The position numbers were made by a program, and so were the translations under genes. A model generated the notes under the pieces. The model searched no databases, had not been told where the DNA came from, and saw only the letters and a program-made list of their open reading frames with translations. This document shows, piece by piece, positions 18,301 through 26,626 of a stretch of DNA of 64,000 nucleotides; position 1 is the stretch's first letter, and each line of letters opens with the position of its first letter. The DNA is from an uncultured Clostridia bacterium (GTDB taxonomy: Bacteria > Bacillota > Clostridia > Christensenellales > CAG-138): assembly GCA_934633985.1 (NCBI GenBank), contig CAKTYU010000007.1, positions 1 to 64,000 on the forward strand. Direction: 5' to 3'.

Positions 18301-18806
18301 TAGAAGTCCTTGCCGAATATCCCCTTCAGCCGCCCCGCGAGCGCTTTTGCGTCCTCATAGCGGCGCTGCAGGAGAAGCTGCGGTATGTCGCCCGCAATGC
18401 AGGCGGAGAGGCATATAAGCCCCTCGTGGTACTGCTCCAGCAGGGCGTAATCTATGCGGGGCCTGTAATAGAAGCCGTCCACGAAGGCGATGGTGGAGAG
18501 CTTCATAAGGTTCTTATAGCCCTGCTCGTTCTTTGAAAGGAGTATGAGGTGGGCGTTTTCCCGCATCCCGCTCTTTTCGAGATGGGAGCGGGGCGCAACG
18601 TAGGTCTCCATGCCGAGTATGGGCTTTATGCCGTTCTTTTTACATTCCTTATAGAAGTCTATAACGCCGTACATGGCCCCGTGGTCGGTTATGGCAAGGG
18701 AATCCATGCCGAGCTCCTTCGCCCGGGCCACGAGCTCGCTTATGCGGGCCGCGCCGTCCAGCAGGCTGTACTGGGTATGTACGTGCAAATGTGTGAATCC
18801 GCTCAT
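15369..18806 (-). CDS. dnaE: DNA polymerase III alpha subunit, DnaE type
   Basis: The 1145-aa protein has an N-terminal PHP domain with intact metal ligands (HLHVHTQYSLLDG), the polymerase active site PDFDIDF near residue 395, a helix-hairpin-helix region and a C-terminal OB fold (RVRLGGIITSVRTKPVKNG). AGGAGA lies before the ATG. In Firmicutes DnaE extends primers and PolC does bulk synthesis, so this is probably the second replicase. No intein is present. It is translationally coupled to rlmD downstream and follows whiA by 10 nt. Confidence 0.97.
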   Translation of the reverse strand: MSGFTHLHVHTQYSLLDGAARISELVARAKELGMDSLAITDHGAMYGVIDFYKECKKNGIKPILGMETYVAPRSHLEKSGMRENAHLILLSKNEQGYKNLMKLSTIAFVDGFYYRPRIDYALLEQYHEGLICLSACIAGDIPQLLLQRRYEDAKALAGRLKGIFGKDFYIEIQNHGIPEQLEVLPQLVKLAKELDIKYVATNDIHYVKKEDAESQDVLLCIQTNRVVSDENRMKMSADEFYLKSEDELKAMLPDYPEAFDTSGEIADKCNVEIKFGEQHLPGFAAPDGFTNLEYLKKICREGLERKMPNAADAVKERLEYEISVIAQMGFVDYFLIVWDFVNFAHENGIFVGPGRGSGAGSLAAYAMGITDTDPIKYDLIFERFLNPERISMPDFDIDFCIERRQEVIDYVTRKYGADHVCQIITFGSMAARLAVRDVGRALDMSYAEVDRIAKLIPNALGMTLTKALELSVELKALYDGDAAVKKLIDLSLKLEGLPRHASTHAAGVVICAQPTVEYVPLQRNEDAITTQFPKDTVEELGLLKMDFLGLRNLTVIKDTLEFIRQQGREAPDLERMENDDPAVFKMISEGDTDGVFQLESNGMRQFMMQLQPDCFEDIIAGISLFRPGPMEQIPRYIAARNDRKNIKYAHEKLKPILEKTYGCMVYQEQVMQIVRDLAGYSWGRSDLVRRAMSKKKHEVMAKEREYFINGIVEDGKVIVPGAVRNGVDRDTANRIFDEMMDFASYAFNKSHAAAYAVLAYRTAYLKKYYPVEFMTAQMNSFIGKDMGKISEYVNYCRQQGIRVLPPDVNRSMAKFSVEEGSIRFGFAAIKNVSESITGQIAAERGENGPFKDFFDFIRRGDQLNKRIVEGLIKAGCFDSMNVRRAQLMAIYDQAMSAAGSDRKQRAAGQMSLFDMAGAGDIASDAAIPLPDIPEFDKNTLLSMEREVMGIYISGHPLLEYADELKALAPCGELSASDGTGKYADNQRVRLGGIITSVRTKPVKNGSGLMAYAVIEDLTGTIELAAFPTVFNRCGNKLIIDNRVVVSGKLNMREDQNNTVLVDDIFPLEKAGASGRLYLRLDTKAPAMMERIQTMLRRFPGNVTVILVDAATKKAMQADRSMSVNPSSAFIDIMNEMLGEENVRLK

Positions 18807-18816
18807 AAGTTGTCTC

Positions 18817-19749
18817 CTATTTGTCCCTTAGCTCCTGCGCTATGGTCGAAAGCTTGGCCAACCTGTGGTTCAGGCCGGATTTGCTTATCTCCGCCATTTC
18901 CGCAAGGTCGGATAAGGTGGCCTCCGGGTTGTTTATGCGAAGCTCCGCCACCTGCTTCAGCTTTGCCGGCAGGCTGTCGAGCCCGGCATTGAGCCGTATG
19001 AACTCTATATCCACAAGCTGCTGTGCCGCTGCTGCCGCCGCCTTGTTCATATTGGCGTCCTCAAAGTTCTGCTGGCGGTTTATGTGGTTGCTCACGCTGC
19101 GCATCACCCGCGCCTCCTCAAAGGCCATGGTGCTGTTCATCGCGCCTATCAGTGTTATAAAGTCGGAGACCAGCTCTCCGTCCTTGAGGTATACTATATA
19201 GCTCGACTTTCTCGGCAGGAACTTCGCGCTTATGCCAAGGCCCGCCATTATATCGCACAGCGCAGCGGCGAACCTTTCATATCTGCACACGATCTCCAAA
19301 TGGTAGCCCTTATTTGGATCGCTCACCGAGCCCGCGCCGAGGAACGCGCCCTTTAGAAACGCCTTTGCCCTGCCCTCGTCGTCTATAAGGCGGGGCGGTA
19401 TGTAGCCAAGCTCGAAATCCTCGTCGCCGTCCACGCCGTAGCCAGCGTCGCTCAGAAGCTCCTTCACTCCATTGCCCGTGAACCTTACCACGTTGCTCAC
19501 GGCGTTCAGCCTCTCCTTTTCGCTTATAGAGGCCTCGGCATTTACGCCGTAAAGCTCCCGCCCGAGGCGCGCCGTAAGAGCCGCGACGCTGCTGTTTTCC
19601 GTTATATATTGCAGCCCTATGCCGCCCCGCCCCAGCGTCATGGAGCCGGCCGCGTGGGTTATCCCGCAAAGCAGAGAGCGCTTTTCCTCCGCATTCCCCA
19701 GCCTGCAGCCTTCCGCAAGCTCATCTTTAGTCCGAGATGAAAAGGACAT
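18817..19749 (-). CDS. whiA: WhiA-type regulator
   Basis: The 310-aa protein has a degenerate LAGLIDADG-homing-endonuclease fold in its N-terminal two thirds (AKAFLKGAFLGAGSVSDPNK) and a C-terminal HTH (ATLSDLAEMAEISKSGLNHR). WhiA is a DNA-binding protein linked to cell division and, in actinomycetes, to sporulation. It starts 1 nt after rapZ. In most Firmicutes yvcK stands between rapZ and whiA; here it does not. Confidence 0.95.
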   Translation of the reverse strand: MSFSSRTKDELAEGCRLGNAEEKRSLLCGITHAAGSMTLGRGGIGLQYITENSSVAALTARLGRELYGVNAEASISEKERLNAVSNVVRFTGNGVKELLSDAGYGVDGDEDFELGYIPPRLIDDEGRAKAFLKGAFLGAGSVSDPNKGYHLEIVCRYERFAAALCDIMAGLGISAKFLPRKSSYIVYLKDGELVSDFITLIGAMNSTMAFEEARVMRSVSNHINRQQNFEDANMNKAAAAAAQQLVDIEFIRLNAGLDSLPAKLKQVAELRINNPEATLSDLAEMAEISKSGLNHRLAKLSTIAQELRDK

Positions 19750-19750
19750 A

Positions 19751-20635
19751 TTAGCTCCTGTCTCCTGTACGTTCCTTTATATCGCTGCCCTCTATCGCAA
19801 GATCCCTGTGCGTAAGCACCGCGTTATACCTTCCCTTTACCCTGTTGAAAAGCTCCTCCGCCGCGCATACCGAGCGGTGCCTGCCCCCGGTGCAGCCGAA
19901 GGCCACCACCAGCCGCCGCTTGTCCTGTTCTATAAAGCGCGGTATCAGCTTGTACAGCATAGCCTCCACGCTGTCCAAAAATTCCCGCACGTCCCTATCA
20001 GCCATCACGTAATCCCTTATCGCCTTATCCTTGCCGCACAGCGGCCTGAGCTCTTTATCATAATACGGATTAGACGAGAAGCGCATATCTAAAACTATAT
20101 CCGCCTCAAAGGGTACGCCCCTCTTGTAGCCGAAGCTCATCACCCTAAGCATAAAGCCCGCGCCGCCCATGTTTAGCTCGCGCTCTAACGCCGCGCCTAA
20201 CTCCAGCGGGCGCATATTCGTGGTGTCTATTATAACGCTTGCCATGTCCCTAAGCTCCGCAAGCATCTCGCGCTCCATGCGTATGCCGGTCGCTATATCC
20301 TCAGAAAGCGGGTGGCGGCGGCGCGTCTCGTTATACCTCCGCTCCAGTATTTCATCGCGGCAGTCGAGGAACACTATCCTGTAATCCACCCCCGCCTCGT
20401 CTAACCGGCTGAGGGTGTTTTTCATGTTGAGCCTGAAGATGCGCTCGCGGCTGTCCATCACCACCGCCGCCTTTTCTACCGGCGGCATGGCCCTCCTGCA
20501 TAGCTCCACAAGGCCCCTGCACATCTCGCAGGGCAGGTTATCCACGCAGAAATAGCCTGAATCCTCGAATTTTTTCAGGGCCTGGGTCTTGCCCGCCCCC
20601 GACATGCCGGTAAGAATTATAAGCTGCATAGGCAT
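19751..20635 (-). CDS. rapZ: RNase adapter RapZ / YvcJ nucleotide-binding protein
   Basis: The 294-aa protein has Walker A GMSGAGKTQALK near the N-terminus, FCVDNLP, and the C-terminal GCTGGRHRSV that binds a small-molecule or RNA ligand in this family. In Bacillus the homologue YvcJ hydrolyses GTP and affects competence; in E. coli RapZ controls GlmS. It follows murB by 1 nt, in a murB-rapZ-whiA-dnaE-rlmD operon. Confidence 0.95.
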   Translation of the reverse strand: MPMQLIILTGMSGAGKTQALKKFEDSGYFCVDNLPCEMCRGLVELCRRAMPPVEKAAVVMDSRERIFRLNMKNTLSRLDEAGVDYRIVFLDCRDEILERRYNETRRRHPLSEDIATGIRMEREMLAELRDMASVIIDTTNMRPLELGAALERELNMGGAGFMLRVMSFGYKRGVPFEADIVLDMRFSSNPYYDKELRPLCGKDKAIRDYVMADRDVREFLDSVEAMLYKLIPRFIEQDKRRLVVAFGCTGGRHRSVCAAEELFNRVKGRYNAVLTHRDLAIEGSDIKERTGDRS

Positions 20636-20636
20636 T

Positions 20637-21545
20637 TTACCTTCCGATAAGCTTTACTTCCGTCTCTAACGCGACGCCGCTGCTTTCGTATACCCTTTCC
20701 TGCACCAGCTCGATAAGCCTTTTTACGTCCTCGCAGGTAGCGCCGCCCTTGTTTATGATGAAGCCCGCGTGCAGCGTGCTCACCTCCGCGCCCCCTACGC
20801 TCGCCCCCTTCAGGCCCGCCTGCTCGATAAGCGCGCCAGCATAGCGGCCCGCAGGACGCTTAAAGGTGCTGCCCGCGCTGGGGTATGCAAGCGGCTGCTT
20901 TGTCCTTCGCCGCTCGGCATAATCCCGCATGCGCTCCCTGGTCACGCCGTCATCGGGCAAAAGGCTGAACTCCGCACTGAGCACTATCCTTTCCGGCGCC
21001 GTGAACCGGCTGAACCTGTATCCGAGGTCTCCCTCCCCGGGCTCGGCGGAGCGTACCTCCCCGTCCTCTATGTACTCTACATTCGTAAGCACCTGCTTTA
21101 TTTCGCCGCCGTATGCGCCCGCGTTCATCGCCACCGCGCCGCCCACGGTGCCGGGTATGCCCGCCGCCCATTCAAGGCCCATCAGTCCGCGCTCTACCGA
21201 ATCCTTTGCCGCCGCGCTTATCAGCGTGCCCGCGCGCGCCTTCAGCTTGTTTCCGCTGTACTCAATGCCGGAAAAGTCCCCTGCAATGCGTATTACAAGG
21301 CCGTCTATGCCGCCGTCGCTGACTAAAAGGTTGGAGCCGTTGCCTATTATCATATACGGCACGCCGAGCTCCTCGGCCTTGCTCATGCCGATTTCAAGCT
21401 GCTCTCTGTCCTCCGGCATGAATAGCAGCTCGGCCGGCCCGCCTATGCGAAAAGACGTATACTCCGCCATGGGGGCGTTTGTCCTTATCTTATATATCTC
21501 AAGCTCCTTGACGAGCCTCGTCAGGTTCTCCTTATCGTACCTCAT
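20637..21545 (-). CDS. murB: UDP-N-acetylenolpyruvoylglucosamine reductase
   Basis: The 302-aa protein is a type II MurB, with the FAD-binding segment (MIIGNGSNLLVSDGGIDGLV, then GLEWAAGIPGTVGGAV) and the catalytic SAGSTFKRP. The C-terminal ALETEVKLIG carries the proton-relay Glu. It makes UDP-MurNAc for peptidoglycan. It heads the operon running to rlmD, and the gene upstream of it begins a different function. Confidence 0.96.
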   Translation of the reverse strand: MRYDKENLTRLVKELEIYKIRTNAPMAEYTSFRIGGPAELLFMPEDREQLEIGMSKAEELGVPYMIIGNGSNLLVSDGGIDGLVIRIAGDFSGIEYSGNKLKARAGTLISAAAKDSVERGLMGLEWAAGIPGTVGGAVAMNAGAYGGEIKQVLTNVEYIEDGEVRSAEPGEGDLGYRFSRFTAPERIVLSAEFSLLPDDGVTRERMRDYAERRRTKQPLAYPSAGSTFKRPAGRYAGALIEQAGLKGASVGGAEVSTLHAGFIINKGGATCEDVKRLIELVQERVYESSGVALETEVKLIGR

Positions 21546-21579
21546 GCTTCCTCCAGCCCATATATATGCATATTATATT

Positions 21580-22662
21580 TTACTTTATAGCGGCCCCTTG
21601 CACAAGTTCCGTAAGCCTCAAATCCAGATCCTTTTTTGCGCTTTCGTCGCCGCAAAGCGCCTTGCCTGCGCTTTGGCGAAGCTGATCCTCATAGGCCGCG
21701 TACAAAAAGCACTGCGGCACGGCTATATCGCCGCCGACCTCGTATATCGCGCGGACCGCGGGCGCTTCGCTCTCAAGCTGCTTCTCTGCGGCTGTCGCTG
21801 GTATAAGGCCCAGCTCCGTCAGGCTTTGCTGCTTTTCCTCGGATAAGGCATACTGCATAAATTCTAATATGTAGCCGCGCTTTTCCTCCTCCGCGCCGAT
21901 GCCCATGCCCAGATACTGCACAAGATCCGTATAGTTAGTGCAAAAAAGCGCTTCCAGCGGGAAGCCCTTGCCGGACTGCAGCTTGCGCTCCATATCCCCG
22001 GCCGCTCTTGCGTCTATGAACGCCGCCCAGCTTTTCTCCTTGGAAAAGTCCTCCGCGTCCATAAGCTCCCCCTTTGCGCCGTATATGCACGCTATTACCT
22101 CGTCGCCCGATGCCTTCGCCCCGCCGGACCTTATCATATCGCGCAGCATATCCGCATCCAGCCCCTTTTCCTGCATTATCCGCGAATTGACCGCCAGCAC
22201 ATACCCGGACGCGGCGTAGGGTATCCCATAGGCGCTGCCGCGATACCGGCAGGAATCCGCCATGTTGCCCCGCATCTCCGGCGCCGCCATATCTATGGGC
22301 TCAAGCTCCTCTATATACTCCCAGCCGAGGGGGAAGGAATACAAATCCGCCCTTTCGCCCCGCTCCCGCCGCGCCTCGTAATCCGGCAGAGTCATGCTTT
22401 CCACCTCGAAATACACCCCCCTGTGCTTCTTTTCGAGGGCCGCCGCGGACCTTTCCAGCCACGCGCCCACGCTTCCCCGGTAAGGCTTGAAGCCAGCTAT
22501 ATGCCAAAGGCTTATTATTCCCTGATAGCCCTCCGCGCTTTGGCGGCGGTACTGCTGCGTAAGGCTTTGCCTGTGGGCGGCTATATATCCCGGCGAAAGC
22601 GCCATAAACGCGGCGATAGCCAGCGTCATGGCGGCGCATATCAGCTTTTCCCTGCTCTGCAT
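21580..22662 (-). CDS. Extracellular solute-binding-like protein
   Basis: Start at ATG 22662, placed by GGAGG nine nt upstream. The 360-aa protein has an N-terminal membrane helix (about residues 8-28) but no lipobox cysteine. The rest looks like a type 1 extracellular solute-binding protein (YGIPYAASGYVLAVNSRIMQ, then FMQYALSEEKQQSLTELG). No permease or ATPase gene lies nearby, so it is an orphan. Substrate unknown. It may be a degenerate receptor held by an uncleaved anchor. Confidence 0.65.
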   Translation of the reverse strand: MQSREKLICAAMTLAIAAFMALSPGYIAAHRQSLTQQYRRQSAEGYQGIISLWHIAGFKPYRGSVGAWLERSAAALEKKHRGVYFEVESMTLPDYEARRERGERADLYSFPLGWEYIEELEPIDMAAPEMRGNMADSCRYRGSAYGIPYAASGYVLAVNSRIMQEKGLDADMLRDMIRSGGAKASGDEVIACIYGAKGELMDAEDFSKEKSWAAFIDARAAGDMERKLQSGKGFPLEALFCTNYTDLVQYLGMGIGAEEEKRGYILEFMQYALSEEKQQSLTELGLIPATAAEKQLESEAPAVRAIYEVGGDIAVPQCFLYAAYEDQLRQSAGKALCGDESAKKDLDLRLTELVQGAAIK

Positions 22663-22703
22663 ATACAAAATCCTCCGTCAAGATAAATATATGCGCTGCG
22701 GGC

Positions 22704-22738
22704 AGAAAAAAAGAGCCCCGAATTTCTTCAGAGCCCTT
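22704..22738 (-). terminator. Rho-independent terminator
   Basis: A 10-bp stem with some GU pairs (22713-22722 with 22727-22736), a 4-nt loop and a following T7 on the minus strand. It ends the transcript of the radical SAM / two-component operon about 215 nt after its last stop. Confidence 0.7.
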
Positions 22739-22762
22739 AGCAAATATATCGTCCGGAAAATC

Positions 22763-22793
22763 ATTGCCGTGTAAATGCCCCTGACACGGCAAT
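22763..22793. repeat. Perfect 10-bp inverted repeat
   Basis: ATTGCCGTGT (22763-22772) pairs with ACACGGCAAT (22784-22793) around an 11-nt loop. There is no U-run on either side. It lies in the noncoding gap before a possible plus-strand ORF at 22836. Confidence 0.6.
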
Positions 22794-22835
22794 TTAAAGA
22801 CATAAGTTCGGTTTGTATTTTTGGAGGAAAAAACA

Positions 22836-23078
22836 ATGAAGAAATCCTGTTTTATCCCGGACGACCGAATATATTCGCTTTATGCTATTATACTATCACT
22901 ACATATTGTATTATGCAACACTATTTTTCCCAATATCTCAACTGTTTACAGTTTAGTCGCATTTGCCGTCGAAAATGGGGGTATATTCCCTCCTTGCAGA
23001 GTCCATTTTCTGTATGAATACGTTTTCCAGCCCCAGCGAGAGGCAGTAGTCCACCGCCCTGTCATACTCCCGCCTTAG
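22836..23078 (+). CDS. Possible small plus-strand ORF, 80 aa
   Basis: GGAGG stands 8 nt before an ATG, and the first half of the product is hydrophobic (IYSLYAIILSLHIVLC, ISTVYSLVAFAV). The second half overlaps the antisense end of the radical SAM gene and looks like read-through. No family recognised. It may be only an accidental ribosome site, but the upstream inverted repeat at 22763 makes it worth noting. Confidence 0.25.
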   Translation: MKKSCFIPDDRIYSLYAIILSLHIVLCNTIFPNISTVYSLVAFAVENGGIFPPCRVHFLYEYVFQPQREAVVHRPVILPP

Positions 23079-23843
23079 CAGCCTCCTGTCAAGGGGCGGC
23101 ATATCCTCCGCCTTATAGCAGGGTACATATTGGCTCATCAGGGAAACCGTTATGTCCTTGGGGAAGCTCTCCGCTATGTAGTCCAGCACCCGCCGCGTTT
23201 CGTCCACGGAGCCCGGCAGCACGAGGTGACGTATAATAATGCCCTTTTTCGCTATGCCGTCGCCGTCCAGCTCCAGCAGCCCCACCTGGCGGAACATCTC
23301 CCGTATCGCCGGCGCGGCATATTCAAAGTAGTCCTCAGCGCCGGAGTATTTTTTTGCTATATTCCCGCTTACGTATTTAAGATCGGGCAGGTATATATCC
23401 ACCAGCCTCTCCAGCATACGCAGGGCTTCTGTCCTTTCGTAGCTATTGGTGTTGTACACCACAGGTATGCTTAAGCCGCTGCCCTTTGCCTCGCGTATGG
23501 CCTCCGCCACCACGGGCAGGAACGGCGACGGCGACACGAGGTTGATGTCGTGTGCGCCCTTATCCTGAAGGCGCAGCATCAGCCTCGCTATCCCCCTCCC
23601 GTCGTACATATCTCCCACGCTGCCGTTGCTTATATCGTAATTCTGGCAGAACACGCACTTCAGGTTGCAGCCGCAGAAGAATATCGCGCCGGAGCCGCGG
23701 CTGCCGCTTATGCAGGGCTCCTCCCATAGATGGAGCGCCGCCCTTGCCACATGCGGAAAACAGGGCGCGTTGCACGCGCCCATTTGTATGTTCCTATCCA
23801 CGCCGCATTTGCGCGGGCAAAGCACACAGCCTTCCTGCATCAC
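22953..23843 (-). CDS. Radical SAM protein, PflX-like (COG1313 type)
   Basis: The 296-aa protein carries the radical SAM triad in CNLKCVFCQNY (about residues 59-69), after an N-terminal cysteine cluster (GCVLCPRKCGVDRN). The family is related to pyruvate formate-lyase activases but its substrate is unknown. It overlaps the upstream sensor kinase stop by 4 nt, so it is the last gene of that operon. It lacks the extra ferredoxin domain of some activases. Confidence 0.85.
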   Translation of the reverse strand: MMQEGCVLCPRKCGVDRNIQMGACNAPCFPHVARAALHLWEEPCISGSRGSGAIFFCGCNLKCVFCQNYDISNGSVGDMYDGRGIARLMLRLQDKGAHDINLVSPSPFLPVVAEAIREAKGSGLSIPVVYNTNSYERTEALRMLERLVDIYLPDLKYVSGNIAKKYSGAEDYFEYAAPAIREMFRQVGLLELDGDGIAKKGIIIRHLVLPGSVDETRRVLDYIAESFPKDITVSLMSQYVPCYKAEDMPPLDRRLLRREYDRAVDYCLSLGLENVFIQKMDSARREYTPIFDGKCD

Positions 23844-25834
23844 TGCCGCTCCTTTTGCTCTGCGGTTTTCTTTTGCCCTCCGGCCTCCTTGGGTTCCTTG
23901 CGTTTTTTTATTTTGACCTCGGGAAACTTCAGCTTTTTCTCCTTTTCCTCCGGCGGGCAGTGGACTATCTCATAGTCCGCGTCGTATACGCCGTCCTCGT
24001 CGGGGGCTTTTTCCTCGGGCTTTTCCCTCCTGTCCTTCTCATAGCGCGATTCGTTGGCGGGCCCCAGCTCTATGGCGTTGGAAACGTATTTCTTTACGGT
24101 AAAGGTAAATATGGTGCCCTTGCCCAGCTCGCTCGCCACGGTTATGTTCTCATCGAGCTTTTCCATGATGTACTTGGCTATGGAAAGGCCAAGGCCGGTG
24201 CCGCCCTCTCCGCGGGATTTATCCACCTTATAGAACCTCTCAAAGATATGGGGAAGGTCTTTTTCGGGTATGCCGCAGCCGTCGTCCTGCACGCTGATTA
24301 TAAGCCGCTCGCCCGAGCGCAGCTTTATCCTTATGGTCCCGCCCTCGGGGGTATAGCGCATGGCGTTGTCTATGAGTATTATTAGCACCTGCTCTATCCT
24401 GTCCGGGTCCGTGAGGCCGTCCACCGTGTGATCGCAGTCCACATCCAGCTTTATCCCCTTGCTCTGGGCGGTGGAGGCATAGCCTAAGGCCACGTCATTT
24501 ATCAGCTCTTCGAGGTTTACCCTTGAAAGCTCCATATATTCCGTGCCCGCCTGAAGCCTGCTTAACGTGAGCATATCGGTGATAAGGCGGGAAAGCCGCA
24601 TCACCTCATGCAGCATTATCTTATAATAGCGCTGCTTGTCCTCCTCGCTCTTTACCATGCCGTCCGCAAGGGGCTCGAGCAGGCCCCGCACCGCCGTAAG
24701 AGGAGTGCGAAGCTCATGCGATATGTTGGCCACATATTCGCGGCGCATACGCTCCGTGCGCTCCATCTCGGTCATATCCTTGAACAGGCCGACCACGCCT
24801 GTACGCACCCCCTCCTCCGTTTTCACCGGGGATACGCTTATCCACAGCACCTTATCGCCGGACATGGGGTAGGTTATAACCTGGGATTCGCCGGTATGGA
24901 ATACCTCCTGGAAGGTCTTCCACACCATCGGGTCCTTTATGAGATCCTCTGTCTTTTCCACGTTTACCACGCCGAACATGCGCATGAGCGCCGCGTTGTA
25001 ATGCGTAAGCTCGCCGCTGCCGTCAACCGCCGCAACGCCGTCCGAAAGGCTTTGCAGCACCTGATCAAGCTGCCCCTTCTCGATACGCAGTTGATATATG
25101 GTGCCGGAGATATTTTCGCAGAGCGTATTCAGCGCCCGGGCGAGAAGGCCGATCTCGCCGTCCTCGTTTTCATTTGCCCTTATATCGAAATTGCCCTTTG
25201 ACATCTCTATGGCGACCTCGGACATCTTGTGGAGCGGGTCGGTAAATATGCTGAAGCGCCAGCTCATCAGCAGCAGCATTATGAGGACCCCCGCCAGCAG
25301 CGCCGTGTATATGAGCACGCGCATGGGGCGCATGCTTTCGCTCACTATCCGGACAGGCTGGAATATCAGCACGCCGCCGTATATATTGCCGCTGTCATCG
25401 GTTATGGGCACGCCTGCGGACAGAGTGCCGCCTATGCCCTTTATGGTAAGCGACTCGCTTTTAAAGATCTCGCCGGAGACTATTTTATCCATCGTATCGG
25501 ACAGCGCCGAGTAAATCTCCTGCTCGTCCTCGCCGCCGGGCATATTGGCGGCAAGTATTATCTCCCTGTCCTTGCTGAATACCAGAGTGGTGGATTCCGA
25601 CGCCGCGACATAAGACTGTGCAATGCGTAAAAAGGCCTCGCGGCTTATATGGCCGTAGCCCAGCTCCCGCACGAGGTCCGCCACGGTGCCGGCCTTCGGC
25701 ACCATCTCCTCCAGCGTGATGTTCTCGTATATCTTTATTCCCACTATCCCGCAGCCCAGGGCCATGGCTATGGTGGTGAGCATCATCACCATCACCATGA
25801 CTATAAGCAGCCGCCGGAAGAATACGCTCTTCAT
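23840..25834 (-). CDS. Membrane sensor histidine kinase, PhoR/WalK type
   Basis: The 664-aa protein has two membrane helices (about 8-32 and 175-200) around an extracytoplasmic sensor domain, then HAMP, a PAS domain (about 260-350), HisKA with NISHELRTPL (phospho-His near 372) and HATPase_c (NAMRYTPEGG, DDGCGIPEKD, GTGLGLSI). A charged, probably disordered tail of about 70 residues follows the ATPase domain. It starts at the stop of its response regulator gene (1-nt overlap). It is a paralog of the kinase at 26627. The signal is unknown. Confidence 0.92.
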   Translation of the reverse strand: MKSVFFRRLLIVMVMVMMLTTIAMALGCGIVGIKIYENITLEEMVPKAGTVADLVRELGYGHISREAFLRIAQSYVAASESTTLVFSKDREIILAANMPGGEDEQEIYSALSDTMDKIVSGEIFKSESLTIKGIGGTLSAGVPITDDSGNIYGGVLIFQPVRIVSESMRPMRVLIYTALLAGVLIMLLLMSWRFSIFTDPLHKMSEVAIEMSKGNFDIRANENEDGEIGLLARALNTLCENISGTIYQLRIEKGQLDQVLQSLSDGVAAVDGSGELTHYNAALMRMFGVVNVEKTEDLIKDPMVWKTFQEVFHTGESQVITYPMSGDKVLWISVSPVKTEEGVRTGVVGLFKDMTEMERTERMRREYVANISHELRTPLTAVRGLLEPLADGMVKSEEDKQRYYKIMLHEVMRLSRLITDMLTLSRLQAGTEYMELSRVNLEELINDVALGYASTAQSKGIKLDVDCDHTVDGLTDPDRIEQVLIILIDNAMRYTPEGGTIRIKLRSGERLIISVQDDGCGIPEKDLPHIFERFYKVDKSRGEGGTGLGLSIAKYIMEKLDENITVASELGKGTIFTFTVKKYVSNAIELGPANESRYEKDRREKPEEKAPDEDGVYDADYEIVHCPPEEKEKKLKFPEVKIKKRKEPKEAGGQKKTAEQKERQ

Positions 25835-26529
25835 TATTTGCCGTCCTCTACCTCAAACTTGTAGCCGACGCCGTATATGGTCTTTATGCTCCAGTTGAGG
25901 CCGGTATTGTCCAGCTTTGCGCGTATGCGCTTTATGTGGGTATCCACCGTCCTCGTTTCGCCCGCAAAGTCATAGCCCCAGACGCGGTTGAGGAGCTGCT
26001 CCCGCGTGAACACCTGCCCCGGATTGGAGGCCAGCATGTAGAGTATTTCTATCTCCTTGGGCGTGCAGATTATATTCTTGCCCCGCAGGGTAACGGTATA
26101 GCTCTTTATATCTATGGTAAGCTCCTGATGGGTAACGCAGCCGTCGTCGTGGGATTGCTGCTGCTCCGTCGTGCGGCGCAGCACCGCCTTTATGCGGGCC
26201 ACCACCTCGCGGGGGCTGAAGGGCTTTACGATGTAATCGTCGGCGCCCAGCTCAAGGCCCAGTATGCGGTCTATCTCCTCGCCCTTTGCGGTAAGCATTA
26301 TCACGGGCACGCGGGAGGTCTTGCGTATCTCGCGGCACACGTCCAGCCCGGACATCTCCGGCATCATAATATCCAGTACGCATAGCGCTATGTCGCTGTC
26401 CAGCGCCTCCACGGCGGCCTTGCCGTCGTAAACGTCCACCACCTCAAAGCCCTCGGATTTAAGATATATCCCAAGTGATTCATGTACGACCTTGTCGTCG
26501 TCAGCGATCAGTATCTTGTTTGCGCTCAT
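25834..26529 (-). CDS. OmpR-family response regulator
   Basis: Start taken at ATG 26529 (MSANKILIADDD), which has GGAGG upstream; an upstream in-frame extension to 26553 lacks a signal. The receiver has the acidic pair, the phospho-acceptor Asp in VLDIMMPEMSG and the Lys in IVKPFSP. The DNA-binding domain is a winged helix (TRTVDTHIKRIRAKLD). It pairs with the kinase at 23840 and closely resembles the regulator at 28369. Confidence 0.93.
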   Translation of the reverse strand: MSANKILIADDDKVVHESLGIYLKSEGFEVVDVYDGKAAVEALDSDIALCVLDIMMPEMSGLDVCREIRKTSRVPVIMLTAKGEEIDRILGLELGADDYIVKPFSPREVVARIKAVLRRTTEQQQSHDDGCVTHQELTIDIKSYTVTLRGKNIICTPKEIEILYMLASNPGQVFTREQLLNRVWGYDFAGETRTVDTHIKRIRAKLDNTGLNWSIKTIYGVGYKFEVEDGK

Positions 26530-26568
26530 GGTAAAATAAACCTCCGATGTCAATAATACATTAAGACG

Positions 26569-26597
26569 ATTATAGCATAATATTGCCCGCTTTCATA
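26569..26597 (-). promoter_or_regulatory. Possible extended -10 promoter for the first TCS operon
   Basis: Minus strand: TGC followed by TATAAT (26569-26574), with a poor -35 (TATGAA at 26592-26597). It lies about 40 nt before the regulator start. A hairpin (26583-26612) overlaps it. Confidence 0.4.
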
Positions 26598-26612
26598 TTC
26601 GCAGGCGGGCAA
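26583..26612 (-). terminator. Possible terminator between the two TCS operons
   Basis: TTGCCCGC (26583-26590) pairs with GCGGGCAA (26605-26612), a GC-rich 8-bp stem with a 14-nt loop just past the second kinase stop (26627). The following minus-strand sequence is only moderately U-rich, so termination would be weak. Confidence 0.4.
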
Positions 26613-26626
26613 TTTGAAGCATTTTT

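Noticed and set aside
25770..25800. Repeated CATCACCATCACCAT-like stretch in the sensor kinase gene
   Set aside because: It encodes the hydrophobic first membrane helix (Met/Val codons on the minus strand) and is not a noncoding repeat.
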